Positions 36,228 to 46,177 of a stretch of DNA of 64,000 bases are shown in pieces. The stretch covers positions 101,021 through 165,020 of the forward strand of contig CAWEWG010000009.1 of assembly GCA_963812795.1 (NCBI GenBank). The letters run 5' to 3'. Both the position numbers and the translations under genes were made by a program. The notes beneath the pieces are model-generated. The model worked only from the letters and a program-made list of their open reading frames with translations, made no database searches and was not told where the DNA came from. The DNA comes from Hyphomicrobium_A sp963812795. Its GTDB lineage: Bacteria; Pseudomonadota; Alphaproteobacteria; Rhizobiales; Hyphomicrobiaceae. Position 1 is the first letter of the stretch, and every line of letters starts with the position of its first letter.

Positions 36228-36505
36228 CGTGCGGCATGCTCATCCGTCGGAACGTCAGCCGCCAGGCATGCAGGGCGGCACGGCGACGCGTGCCTATTGC
36301 AAGCGACGCCATGCGGTAGCCGCTGCGCTACCTACCGTGCCTGGCGGACATGTCATGCGCGACGACAAGACCAAGCGCGGCAATCTTCTCAACAGTGGCG
36401 TGAGGCGAACCGCGACCGCTACGAGAAGATGGCAAGCACGTCCTAGGAACTGAGAACTTCCTCACCGAGTTTACCGAGCATCAGGAACTTCCAGAGGAGG
36501 AAGCA

Positions 36506-37024
36506 ATGAGACGCGCATTGATTGCCGCCACTTTCGCGCTCGCGAGCGGCGGGTTGGCTCTCGCTCAAGACCCCGCTCCAAAGCCCGACGCCAACGCTGA
36601 ACATCCACCGACGAACCGCATGGATCAGACCACGCCTCAGATGAAGGCGCCGGCGGAAGCAGAACACGCCCCAACCAATCGAATGGACCAGGCGGTTCCG
36701 CCCATGAAGCCGGGCGATCCGCAAAGTGCGGACACTGGAACAAAGTCTGGCAGCGGCAACGTGGTCGCAACTGACGAGTGGATTGGCCGCGCCGTCTACA
36801 GCAGCGATGACAAGAACCTTGGCGACGTGGCCAAGTTGAGCGGCAACGACGTCTTGGTCGATATCGGGGGCTTCCTTGGGATCGGCGCCACCCGCGCGCT
36901 GATCAAGGCGGATCAGATCAAGGAAGTCCAAAACGACCGCATTGTGCTCACGCTGCCGGAAGCGGAGGCCAAGAAGCTTCCGGCCGCTGAACAGGAGACA
37001 CCAGCCACAACTCCTCCACAATAA
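36506..37024 (+). CDS. exported PRC-barrel domain protein
   Basis: A 172-residue protein with an excellent GAGGAGGAA ribosome-binding site and a signal peptide (cleavage near LALAQ). Residues 30-70 hold two imperfect repeats around HPPTNRMDQTTPQMK and HAPTNRMDQAVPPMK. The PRC-barrel (about 85-155) begins ATDEWIGRAVYSSDDKNLGD and includes DVLVDIGGFLGIG. PRC barrels are small beta domains found in photosynthetic reaction centre H subunits, RimM and many stress-associated proteins. An intrinsic terminator follows at 37052. It may be an envelope stress protein, which is an inference. Confidence 0.8.
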   Translation: MRRALIAATFALASGGLALAQDPAPKPDANAEHPPTNRMDQTTPQMKAPAEAEHAPTNRMDQAVPPMKPGDPQSADTGTKSGSGNVVATDEWIGRAVYSSDDKNLGDVAKLSGNDVLVDIGGFLGIGATRALIKADQIKEVQNDRIVLTLPEAEAKKLPAAEQETPATTPPQ

Positions 37025-37051
37025 CAACCGAGCTGGTAAGTGATAACCTTG

Positions 37052-37079
37052 AGCCCCGGCAGCGAGCCGGGGCTTTTTT
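37052..37079 (+). terminator. intrinsic terminator
   Basis: A GC-rich stem (AGCCCCGGC with GCCGGGGCT, loop AGCGA) is followed directly by six T residues, 28 bp after the stop of the PRC-barrel gene. This is the clearest rho-independent terminator in the window. Confidence 0.88.
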
Positions 37080-37219
37080 CTGCGGGCAGCAGTTCTTGGG
37101 GATGATCGGCAAACATCCAACACAGACGTCAACGCAGCGAGGACCTTAAGCCGGCGTGGCGCGAGGCTAACAAGGATCGCTTCGAGTTGATGGGAAGAGG
37201 TACTTGAACGGCAACGCCG

Positions 37220-37564
37220 TCATTGCGGGCGGCATACGTATTCGCCACCTTCACAGACATTGCTGCCGTAGCTGTTCTTGTAACAGGTCCGGCCACGCCA
37301 TTCGCACTCTGGCTCTTGCGCGCGTCGCTCTGGTTCTTGTGCGTGTCGCTCTGGCACTTCCGCTTGTCGCTGAATTTGACGATGCCTGCGCTTGTGCCTA
37401 TGGCGCTTGGCTTCTGCACCGATAATCGCGAGAGCAATAATGCCTACGGCAATTCCAACGGCGATACCTCGGCCGCGTCGCGCCTGCGCATCGTTGATCG
37501 GAACAACCGCTAGGCTCATGGCGACTGCCAGGACGACAAGCGACTTTGCAGCTTGATGGAGCAT
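37220..37564 (-). CDS. exported basic protein with glycine-zipper-like segment
   Basis: A 114-residue protein with a GAGGGGGA ribosome-binding site and a signal peptide (cleavage near DAQA). After that come a Gly/Ile/Ala hydrophobic run (GIAVGIAVGIIALAIIGAEA), a strongly basic His/Arg/Lys stretch, an imperfect repeat (HAQEPE/RAQEPE) and a C-terminal region with four cysteines (ECEW, TCYK, VCEGG, VCRPQ). A periplasmic or envelope location is likely. No family is recognised. Confidence 0.6.
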   Translation of the reverse strand: MLHQAAKSLVVLAVAMSLAVVPINDAQARRGRGIAVGIAVGIIALAIIGAEAKRHRHKRRHRQIQRQAEVPERHAQEPERRAQEPECEWRGRTCYKNSYGSNVCEGGEYVCRPQ

Positions 37565-37829
37565 GAGCTTACTCCCCCTCGTGCGCCAATCAGTACGCGA
37601 AGACGTGGGCGAATTAGAGGCGAGGAGCTGACGACGATGCGCCGGCCGACAAGCGCCGCGGTCAGCCACGCGTCGGTGCCCCACGCGAAGTGGCTCTGAA
37701 GCGGCGTGGGAGATCCGCGCTGACCGCGACTTGGATCGCGCAACCTTGGGATCGCGCAACCATGACGCCGGTGAAGCGTTCCCAAGGCAGGGCTCCGCAG
37801 ACAGAGCGCTCGCAAACGGGAGACGGCTA

Positions 37830-38033
37830 ATGAACTTGAGGACTGTATCCGCCGCAATGGTTGCGCTCGTCGCAATTGGCAGCACCGCGCCCGCTTACGC
37901 CAACCCCGGCCATCGAGACGGCCCGCGCCACTTCTATCGCCACGCCGACCGCGGCCACCATCACCACCACCGTGGTCATAGGAGCAGCGGCAACTGGATA
38001 TTTAGAACCATCCTCAGTGCCGGCACGCGGTAG
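37830..38033 (+). CDS. small exported histidine-rich protein
   Basis: A 67-residue protein with a GGGAGA site upstream, a signal peptide (VSAAMVALVAIGSTAPAYA) and a mature region of about 40 residues dominated by His, Arg and Gly (HFYRHADRGHHHHHRGHR). The histidines suggest divalent metal binding in the periplasm, an inference from composition alone. It lies among other small exported proteins. Confidence 0.55.
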   Translation: MNLRTVSAAMVALVAIGSTAPAYANPGHRDGPRHFYRHADRGHHHHHRGHRSSGNWIFRTILSAGTR

Positions 38034-38218
38034 CAAAGCAATACGGGTCCCGTCGGCAAATCCGAACTACTGGGACGGAGCGAGAATCCGGTTCCTCCGT
38101 GCGCAAACTGCCTCTAAAATGAGGACCGCTGCCTCACTACATGATGGGCAGCACCCTCGACCTCGGTAGGAGTGAAGCCCTGCCGGGGTCACCCCTTCAT
38201 CAGCAATGGTGAACTACG

Positions 38219-38395
38219 ATGCTGCTCTACGATAACCCAGACCCTCGCGCTGCGACGGGCCGGCTGTTCTCGACCATGATGGTGACGATCATCCTGCTTA
38301 CGACGCTGGCAGTGATCTCCTTCGGCCCACAGTCGGGCAACCACGAAGCGTTCGGCGGTCGAGCACCCTCGACTTCGCTTGACACCGCGGAGTAG
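38219..38395 (+). CDS. small single-pass membrane protein
   Basis: A 58-residue frame: about 16 polar residues, then a membrane helix (LFSTMMVTIILLTTLAVISF), then a polar tail. Ribosome-binding sequence is weak (GGTGA). The composition of the helix and the clean polar flanks make it protein-like; without homologues it remains tentative. Confidence 0.4.
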   Translation: MLLYDNPDPRAATGRLFSTMMVTIILLTTLAVISFGPQSGNHEAFGGRAPSTSLDTAE

Positions 38396-39092
38396 CCCGC
38401 GCGCGTATCAGTGATGCACGGCCGCGAAGCTGCGCGCCACCCTCGTTCCCGGGTAGTCAGCGGAGCGACAACCCGCGTCGCACGTTCCGGTTATCCCCGC
38501 CTCCGCAATCCAGCTTAAACTTCGTCCGCCCATTCCAACGACCGGGGTGCAGACGTGCGCTGGCGGACTTGCAGGGATGGGCCGGCGCAAGTCATCCGGG
38601 GCCGTGGCGTAGCCCTACGATCTGCTGCCGCCAGCGCGAAAATGCTGGTGACGCCGGGCGCCAGCGAAGCATGGCTCCGCCATGACGAAGCGATCCGGGG
38701 AATGGTGGTTTATCGGAGCTTGCACCAGAGTGGGGCGGCGATGGCCGCATCCAACTAGACAAGCATAAGGGCCAGAACCGCCCCGCTCCCCGTTTTCATC
38801 ACCCCGGGCTTGCCGCCGCGGGCCACCTACGCCTGCCGGGCTCCGCCCGGACCGCGCGTGCCGGCTCCGCCTGGGCGCGCTTGCCACGCCAGTAAATTCA
38901 GCTATAACCCGGCCCTTGCTCGCTTCGGCTGGAGGCTGAACGGGGAGCGGCCTCATGCAAATGAGCGCGGCAGGGCCTTAAAGGGCCCGGTTCCCGGTGT
39001 CTTCGCTCTCATGGGTGACCTGCTTGGGCCTTTCTCGGGTCCATAAGGGGCTTTGCGCCGGGGCGGCACGAACAGAAGGAAAGGCTATCCGC
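38396..39092. other. long leader / intergenic region before rpsF
   Basis: About 700 bp with no convincing gene. The last 150 bp are GC-rich with short self-complementary runs (such as GGGCCCGGTTCCCGG). A ribosomal-protein autoregulatory leader (S6:S18 motif) would be expected just before rpsF in many bacteria, but I could not match its conserved core here. The GAAGGAAAGG just before 39093 is the rpsF ribosome-binding site. Confidence 0.4.
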
Positions 39093-39695
39093 ATGGCTCT
39101 CTACGAGCATGTGTTCCTCGCGCGCCAGGACGTTTCCAACGCCCAGGTCGAGGCACTCACCAAAGAATTCACCGACCTCATCGAGCAGGGTGGCGGCAAG
39201 GTCACCAAGTCCGAGTACTGGGGCGTCAAAGGCCTCGCCTACAAGATCAAGAAGAGCCGCAAGGCCCACTTCTCGCTGCTCAACCTCGATGCGCCTCCGG
39301 CGGCCGTGGCCGAGATGGAGCGGCGCATGGGCCTCTCCACCGAGGTCCTCCGTTTTCTCACCGTCAAGGTCGAGGCGCACGAGACCGAACCCTCGGTGAT
39401 GATGCGCAAGAGCGACCGCGACGAGCGCGGCGACCGTGGTGATCGCGGCGGCTTCGGCGGCGGTCGCGGCGGCGGCTTCCGCGGCGGTGGCGGCGGCGGC
39501 TTCGGTGGTCGCGGCGGCGATCGCGGCGGTGGCGGTGGCGGCGGTTACCGCGGCGCCGGCGGCGGCGACCGCGAAGGCTCCACGTTCCGTCCGCGCCCTC
39601 CGCGCGATGGCGACCGGCCGGCGGGCGACCGTCCCCCGCGTCCCCCGCGTGACGGCGGCACGGGTGGCACTTCTGGTTCGGGTGGGGAGGCATAA
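39093..39695 (+). CDS. rpsF: 30S ribosomal protein S6 with long Gly/Arg-rich tail
   Basis: A 200-residue protein. The first 95 or so form the normal S6 ferredoxin-like domain (ALYEHVFLARQDVSNAQ at the start, GLAYKIKKSRKAHFSLL in the middle). S6 binds S18 and the 16S rRNA central domain in the 30S platform. From about residue 110 the chain is a low-complexity RGG/GGGR region followed by an Arg/Pro/Gly segment; typical S6 is 95-160 residues, so this tail is at the long end. rpsR follows 3 bp after the stop. Confidence 0.97.
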   Translation: MALYEHVFLARQDVSNAQVEALTKEFTDLIEQGGGKVTKSEYWGVKGLAYKIKKSRKAHFSLLNLDAPPAAVAEMERRMGLSTEVLRFLTVKVEAHETEPSVMMRKSDRDERGDRGDRGGFGGGRGGGFRGGGGGGFGGRGGDRGGGGGGGYRGAGGGDREGSTFRPRPPRDGDRPAGDRPPRPPRDGGTGGTSGSGGEA

Positions 39696-39698
39696 AAC

Positions 39699-39950
39699 AT
39701 GGCTGAGATCACGACGCCCGGCCCTGCGCGCCGGCCTTTCCATCGTCGCCGCAAGACCTGCCCGTTCTCGGGTCAGCATGCGCCGAAGATCGACTACAAG
39801 GATGTGCGCCTGCTCGGCCGTTACGTCTCCGAGCGCGGCAAGATCGTGCCGAGCCGCATCACCGCGGTGTCGGCCAAGAAGCAGCGTGAGTTGGCGCGCG
39901 CCATCAAGCGCTCGCGCTTCCTCGGCTTGCTGCCGTACGTGCTGAAGTAA
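39699..39950 (+). CDS. rpsR: 30S ribosomal protein S18
   Basis: An 83-residue protein with the S18 core KIDYKDVRLLGRYVSERGKI and AKKQRELARAIKRSRFLGLL. S18 forms a heterodimer with S6 on the 30S platform, and the genes are adjacent here. A single CPFSG cysteine near the N-terminus is usual. A perfect hairpin at 39960-39984 follows. Confidence 0.98.
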   Translation: MAEITTPGPARRPFHRRRKTCPFSGQHAPKIDYKDVRLLGRYVSERGKIVPSRITAVSAKKQRELARAIKRSRFLGLLPYVLK

Positions 39951-39959
39951 CGAACTCCG

Positions 39960-39984
39960 GCGTCGGGCCGATGCGGCCCGACGC
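39960..39984 (+). terminator. hairpin after rpsR
   Basis: A perfect 10-bp stem (GCGTCGGGCC with GGCCCGACGC) with loop GATGC begins 10 bp past the rpsR stop. It lacks a T run, so it may be an attenuating or mRNA-stabilising hairpin rather than a full terminator. Confidence 0.55.
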
Positions 39985-40083
39985 TCTACAAATAAGTGCC
40001 GGACCGTGGTGGCCGGCACGAGGTTGGGACGCGGCGAGTAGCCGTCACGTCTCTAACCGCGATATCGCGGGACAGCTGTTTTG

Positions 40084-41043
40084 ATGCCGTATCGTCTGCT
40101 CATCGCAGTTGCAGCCGGGCTCGTCTCGGCGGTCGTGTTCGCTTCGGCGACGACGGGACCGCTGCTGATGCGCATGGTGCTGTTCCTTGTGACCCCGCTG
40201 GCGCTGTTCCTCGCCGGGCTGGGGCTGGGCCCGCTCGCCGCCGCGGTGGCCGGCCTCGCCGGCACCTTGCTGGTGCTCGTCGCCGGCACGCCGATGGGCG
40301 CGCTGGTGTTCGCGGCAGCGCAGGCGATTCCGGTCGCCGTCCTCACTTATCTCTCCCAGCTCAACCGCGCCGCGCCTGACGGCAGCGTCGAGTGGTATCC
40401 GGCCGGGCGCCTCATCATCGTCGCCGCCATTCTTGCCGGCGTCTTCTCATCGCTGACGTTGATGCTGCTCGGCGGCGACGTCGAGACTCTCCGCACGGCG
40501 CTGCGCGAGATGCTGCAGACGTTCGTCACCAACGAGCTGCCGAAGATGCCGGACGCGCCGACCCTCGGGCCGGCGGAGATCGACGAGGCGACGGCCATCG
40601 CCTTGGCCCTGTTGCCGGCGGCGTCGGCCATCTCGACCATGGGCAGCCTGTTGTTCAACTTCTGGCTGGCCGGACGCATCACGCTCGCCTCCGGTCGCCT
40701 GCGGCGTCCGTGGCCCGACATCCCCGCCATCGTCTATCCGCCGGTGACGCCGCTGCTGCTCGCCGTGGCGGCGGGCGCCGCTTTCCTCGCCGGTCTGCCG
40801 GGCCTCATCGCCGCCGGCTTCGCCGGACCGCTGTTCCTCGCCTATGTGCTGCTCGGCCTTGCCGTCGTGCACTACATGACGCGCGGCCGGCCCTGGCGTC
40901 CGTTTGCGCTGTGGGGCCTCTATGCCTCGCTCTTCATCATGAACACCATCGCCTCGCTGGCGATCGCGCTGCTCGGCCTCGCCGAAGCCATCTGGCCCAT
41001 GCGGCGCGCTACGCCGCCACCCAAACCACCGCCGCCGACGTGA
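40084..41043 (+). CDS. DUF2232 family membrane protein
   Basis: A 319-residue polytopic inner-membrane protein with about eight hydrophobic segments. A protein of this type between rpsR and rplI is a conserved alphaproteobacterial arrangement (DUF2232/YybS-like). It has NFWLAGRITLASGRLRRPWPDIP in the middle and ends in a Pro-rich tail. Its role is unknown, although the conserved position among ribosomal genes suggests a housekeeping function. The ATG at 40084 is preferred over a TTG one codon upstream. Confidence 0.82.
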   Translation: MPYRLLIAVAAGLVSAVVFASATTGPLLMRMVLFLVTPLALFLAGLGLGPLAAAVAGLAGTLLVLVAGTPMGALVFAAAQAIPVAVLTYLSQLNRAAPDGSVEWYPAGRLIIVAAILAGVFSSLTLMLLGGDVETLRTALREMLQTFVTNELPKMPDAPTLGPAEIDEATAIALALLPAASAISTMGSLLFNFWLAGRITLASGRLRRPWPDIPAIVYPPVTPLLLAVAAGAAFLAGLPGLIAAGFAGPLFLAYVLLGLAVVHYMTRGRPWRPFALWGLYASLFIMNTIASLAIALLGLAEAIWPMRRATPPPKPPPPT

Positions 41044-41093
41044 AGACGGCAACACCCACAACTGGATCGGTATAGAAAGAAGGAGACTTAGAA

Positions 41094-41681
41094 ATGCAGG
41101 TTATTCTGCTTGAGCGCATCGGCCGCCTCGGCCAGATGGGCGACGTCGTCAACGTCAAGGACGGCTACGCGCGCAACTTCCTGCTGCCGCAGAAGAAGGC
41201 CCTCCGTGCGACCGAGGACAACCGCGCGCACTTCGAGACCCAGCGCGCGCAGCTCGAAGCCAACAACCTCGAACTCAAGAAAGAAGCCGAGGCCGTCGCC
41301 GAAAAGCTCGAAGGCAAGATCTTCGTCGCCATCCGCTCGGCCGGCGACACCGGCCAGCTCTATGGCTCGGTGGCGACGCGTGACATCGCCGAAGCCGTCA
41401 CCGCCGGCGGCTTCACCATCGACCGTCGCCAGGTCATCCTCGAGCGTCCAATCAAGACACTCGGGTTGCATAAGACACGCGTCGCTCTGCATCCGGAGGT
41501 CATCGTCAACGTGACGCTGAACGTCGCCCGCTCCACGGACGAGGCCGAGCGGCAGTCGCGCGGCGAGGACGTCACGATGGTCAAGGAAGAGAAGCTCGAG
41601 CTCGAGACGTTCAATCCCGACGAGGTGTTCGAGGAAGGCGCCGCTCCGGCCGACGCCGAGGAGAAGCCGCAGGGCGAGTAA
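41094..41681 (+). CDS. rplI: 50S ribosomal protein L9
   Basis: A 195-residue protein. The N-terminal domain MQVILLERIGRLGQMGDVVN and GYARNFLLPQKKA are L9 signatures, joined by a long helix (about 45-75) to the C-terminal rRNA-binding domain. An acidic tail of about 40 residues (EEKLELETFNPDEVFEEG onward) extends beyond the usual 150. AAGGAG sits before the ATG. L9 binds 23S rRNA near the L1 stalk. Confidence 0.97.
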   Translation: MQVILLERIGRLGQMGDVVNVKDGYARNFLLPQKKALRATEDNRAHFETQRAQLEANNLELKKEAEAVAEKLEGKIFVAIRSAGDTGQLYGSVATRDIAEAVTAGGFTIDRRQVILERPIKTLGLHKTRVALHPEVIVNVTLNVARSTDEAERQSRGEDVTMVKEEKLELETFNPDEVFEEGAAPADAEEKPQGE

Positions 41682-41720
41682 ATACGCGCGCTGGGTGATT
41701 CGGCACCAGCCAAGCAAATT

Positions 41721-41749
41721 CCCGTCCCCGTGTGCATAACGGGGACGGG
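41721..41749 (+). terminator. strong hairpin between rplI and dnaB
   Basis: A perfect 11-bp stem (CCCGTCCCCGT with ACGGGGACGGG) with a 7-base loop lies 40 bp after rplI and 50 bp before dnaB. No T run follows; it is likely a 3' end or attenuator that separates ribosomal protein expression from dnaB. Confidence 0.6.
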
Positions 41750-41798
41750 ACCCAAGCGCCGCTCGACGGGACGCCGATTGAATCGGATACCGTCAGTC

Positions 41799-43314
<1,516 letters not shown>

Positions 43315-43321
43315 GCCGCAA

Positions 43322-43458
43322 CTGTCATCCTCGGGCTCGTCCCGAGGACCCAGCTCGTAGCGTGCTCCGAGGCGGCCGAACTGTGGTGAGCTCGAAACTC
43401 AGCTTCACAACCAGCGCCCGCCGATGGCTGGGTCCTCGGGACAAGCCCGAGAAGGACA
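43322..43458. repeat. palindromic intergenic repeat, copy 2
   Basis: Outer arms CTGTCATCCTCGGGCTCG and CGGGACAAGCCCGAGAAGGACA enclose inner complementary arms GAGGACCCAGC and GCTGGGTCCTC. The 137-bp unit lies between dnaB and alr. The left arm matches copy 1 (7421) and, inverted, copy 3 (49273). Confidence 0.82.
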
Positions 43459-43542
43459 CCTATTGTGATGCCATTCGACGCCTCGTTTGCGGCGCGATTC
43501 CGGGCTAGAAACGACACTCATCCTGCTGCCGGGGTTAAATTG

Positions 43543-44742
43543 GTGTCTGACCGAAATGCGCGCCTGACGATCGAGACGCCGCCACGCGGGGCGCCGCGGC
43601 AGATCGTCGAGCACGTGCAAACCGCGCAGGTTCCTCCTGGCGCCACCGGTGTCATCGAGATCGACCTCGCCCAGATCCGTGCCAACTGGCGCACGCTCGC
43701 CAAACGCGTCGCACCCGCCGGGTGCGCCGCCGTCGTCAAAGCAGATGCCTACGGCCTCGGTGCCAAGCGCATCATTCCCACACTGTACGAGGCGGGTTGC
43801 CGCAACTTCTTCGTCGCCACGCAGACGGAGGCGCAGACCGCCATCGCTCTCGCCCCCGGCGCCACCATCTACGTGCTCGACGGCATCATGCCCGGATGTG
43901 CCCACGAGATCGCGGCACTCGGCGTGCGCCCGGTCATGGCCAGCCTGGAGGAGGCGCGCGCGTGGGCGGACCTGGCGACGAGCGACACACGCACGCCGCC
44001 GGCGGCGCTGCATGTCGACACCGGTCTTAATCGCCTCGGCATGAGCGCAGCTGACTTCGCCATCCTCGTCGGCGACGAGCAGCTGCTCGGCCGGCTCGAC
44101 ATCGCCATGCTCATCAGCCACCTCGCCTGCGCCGATGACGCGCGCCACGCCTTGAACCGCGAGCAGCTCGTCACCTTCAATCGCCTGCGCGCGCGGCTCC
44201 CGAAGGCGCGCGCCAGTCTCGCCGCTTCCGACGGGCTGATGCTGGGCAAGGAGTTTCACTTCGATCTCGTGCGCCCCGGCTACGCGCTGTATGGCGGTCA
44301 GGCGGCCGAGCAGCGCGCGCCGGTGCAGCCGGTGGTCCGCGTCTCGGCGCGCATTCTGCAGGTGCAGGACGTACCGGCCGGCGCGCACGTCGGCTACGCG
44401 GCAACCTATTGTGCGCCATCGCCGCGCCGCATCGCCACCGTCGCGGCCGGCTATGCCGACGGCGTCTTCCGGCATGCCAGCGCGGCGAGCGGGGAAACGG
44501 GCGGTGTCGTCGCCATTCGCGGCAAGCTGGCACCGGTCGTCGGCCGCGTGTCTATGGATCTGATCACCGTTGACATCACCGACGTCGGCGATCCCGCGCC
44601 GGTGCGCGGCGACTTCGTCGATCTCATCGGCCCGGAGTTGCCGCTCGAAGCCGTGGGCACGGCGGCGCGCAGCATCGGCTACGAGGTGCTGACGCGGATC
44701 GGTCCGCGCTTCCATCGCCACTATGTCGATCGCGGCGACTGA
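43543..44742 (+). CDS. alr: alanine racemase
   Basis: A 399-residue PLP enzyme interconverting L- and D-alanine for peptidoglycan. The PLP lysine lies in AVVKADAYGLGAK (about residue 66), and HVDTGLNRLGM, the RPGYALYGG block, a GYAATY segment and GRVSMDLITVDITD are all family landmarks. The GTG at 43543 is preferred; the frame is open back to ATG/GTG at 43465-43468, but those codons abut the palindromic repeat and add a non-conserved leader. The stop is 6 bp from radA. Confidence 0.95.
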   Translation: MSDRNARLTIETPPRGAPRQIVEHVQTAQVPPGATGVIEIDLAQIRANWRTLAKRVAPAGCAAVVKADAYGLGAKRIIPTLYEAGCRNFFVATQTEAQTAIALAPGATIYVLDGIMPGCAHEIAALGVRPVMASLEEARAWADLATSDTRTPPAALHVDTGLNRLGMSAADFAILVGDEQLLGRLDIAMLISHLACADDARHALNREQLVTFNRLRARLPKARASLAASDGLMLGKEFHFDLVRPGYALYGGQAAEQRAPVQPVVRVSARILQVQDVPAGAHVGYAATYCAPSPRRIATVAAGYADGVFRHASAASGETGGVVAIRGKLAPVVGRVSMDLITVDITDVGDPAPVRGDFVDLIGPELPLEAVGTAARSIGYEVLTRIGPRFHRHYVDRGD

Positions 44743-44748
44743 GCGCAG

Positions 44749-46125
44749 ATGGCCAAGCCGAGTAAGACCACCTTCGTCTGTCAGAACTGCGGGTCGACGT
44801 CGCCGCGCTGGGCCGGCAAGTGCCCCGCGTGCGGCGAGTGGAATACGCTCACCGAAGAGACGGACGCCATCGCCCCGCCGGGTACGGGGCTCAGCCGTCG
44901 CAGCAGCGGCCGCGTCATTGTGCTCGAAGGCCTCAAGGGTTCAAAGCAGGAAGCGCCGCGCTTCTCAACCGGCATCGGCGAATTGGACCGCGTCACCGGT
45001 GGCGGCATCGTCCCGGGATCGGCGCTGCTCATCGGCGGCGAGCCCGGCATCGGCAAATCGACGCTGCTGCTGCAGCTCGCGGCCACGCTCGCTCGCGCCG
45101 GCCGGCGCGCGGTCTATTTTTCCGGCGAGGAAGCGGCGGCGCAGGTGCGCCTCCGCGCTGAGCGCCTCGGCCTGTCGGATGCGCCGGTCGCCCTCGCCTG
45201 CGAAACGAGCCTTGCGCATATCCTGGCGACGCTCGAATCCGGACCGCCGCCCGATCTGATCGTCGTCGATTCCATCCAGACGCTGTGGGCCGAAGCCATC
45301 GAGGCGGCGCCCGGCACGGTGAGCCAGGTGCGCGCCGCCGCGCAGGCGCTGATCCGCCACGCCAAGAATGTCGGCAGCGCGCTCCTGCTGGTCGGCCACG
45401 TGACCAAGGACGGACAGATCGCCGGCCCCAAGGTGATCGAGCACATGGTCGACACCGTGTTGTATTTCGAAGGAGACCGCGGACACACCTACCGTATCCT
45501 GCGCGCGGTCAAGAACCGCTTCGGCGCCACCGACGAGATCGGCGTGTTCGAAATGGTGTCCGAGGGCCTGCGCGAGATTGCCAATCCGTCCGAGCTTTTT
45601 CTCGGCGATCGCCAGGCGTCAACGCCCGGTGCCGCGGTGTTTGCCGGCATCGAAGGCACGCGACCGTTGCTGGTCGAAATCCAGGCGCTCGTCGCGCCGT
45701 CATCTCTCGGCACGCCGCGCCGCGCCGTCGTCGGCTGGGACACTGGCCGCCTGTCGATGCTGCTCGCGGTGCTCGAAGCGCGCGCCGGATTGTCGTTCGC
45801 CGGGCAGGATGTCTACCTCAACGTCGCCGGCGGCCTCAGGATCAACGAGCCCGCCGCCGACCTCGCGGCCGCAGCGGCGCTGGTGTCGTCCCTTTCGGGT
45901 GTGGCTATTCCGCGACATAGGGTCCATTTCGGCGAGGTGTCGCTGTCGGGCGCCGTCAGTGGCGTGCCGCTCATGAACACGCGCCTTAAAGAGGCGCAGA
46001 AGCTGGGGTTTCGCCAGGCTGTGCTTCCCGCCCAGGGCGAGCTGGATACCGCCGGTTTGAAGCTGAAAGTCAGCCGCATCGCCCATCTGAGGGAGCTTGC
46101 CGATAGCCCGCCAGCGTGCGACTGA
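44749..46125 (+). CDS. radA: DNA repair protein RadA
   Basis: A 458-residue RecA-like ATPase that processes recombination intermediates and drives branch migration. A four-Cys zinc finger (CQNC...CPAC, residues 11-28), Walker A GGEPGIGKST (about 97-106), the RadA-specific KNRFGA motif (about 255) and a C-terminal Lon-protease-like domain with LNVAGGLRI are all visible. It starts 6 bp after alr, so the two are probably co-transcribed, and cvpA and purF follow on the same strand. Confidence 0.97.
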   Translation: MAKPSKTTFVCQNCGSTSPRWAGKCPACGEWNTLTEETDAIAPPGTGLSRRSSGRVIVLEGLKGSKQEAPRFSTGIGELDRVTGGGIVPGSALLIGGEPGIGKSTLLLQLAATLARAGRRAVYFSGEEAAAQVRLRAERLGLSDAPVALACETSLAHILATLESGPPPDLIVVDSIQTLWAEAIEAAPGTVSQVRAAAQALIRHAKNVGSALLLVGHVTKDGQIAGPKVIEHMVDTVLYFEGDRGHTYRILRAVKNRFGATDEIGVFEMVSEGLREIANPSELFLGDRQASTPGAAVFAGIEGTRPLLVEIQALVAPSSLGTPRRAVVGWDTGRLSMLLAVLEARAGLSFAGQDVYLNVAGGLRINEPAADLAAAAALVSSLSGVAIPRHRVHFGEVSLSGAVSGVPLMNTRLKEAQKLGFRQAVLPAQGELDTAGLKLKVSRIAHLRELADSPPACD

Positions 46126-46177
46126 CAGGCAGCGCTGGGCCTGCCCGAAAACGCCGAGCAACGGAGCTCATTAGACC

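Noticed and set aside
38950..39092. Possible S6:S18 ribosomal leader RNA before rpsF
   Set aside because: Position fits, but I could not identify the conserved bulge and pairing; a covariance-model search would decide.
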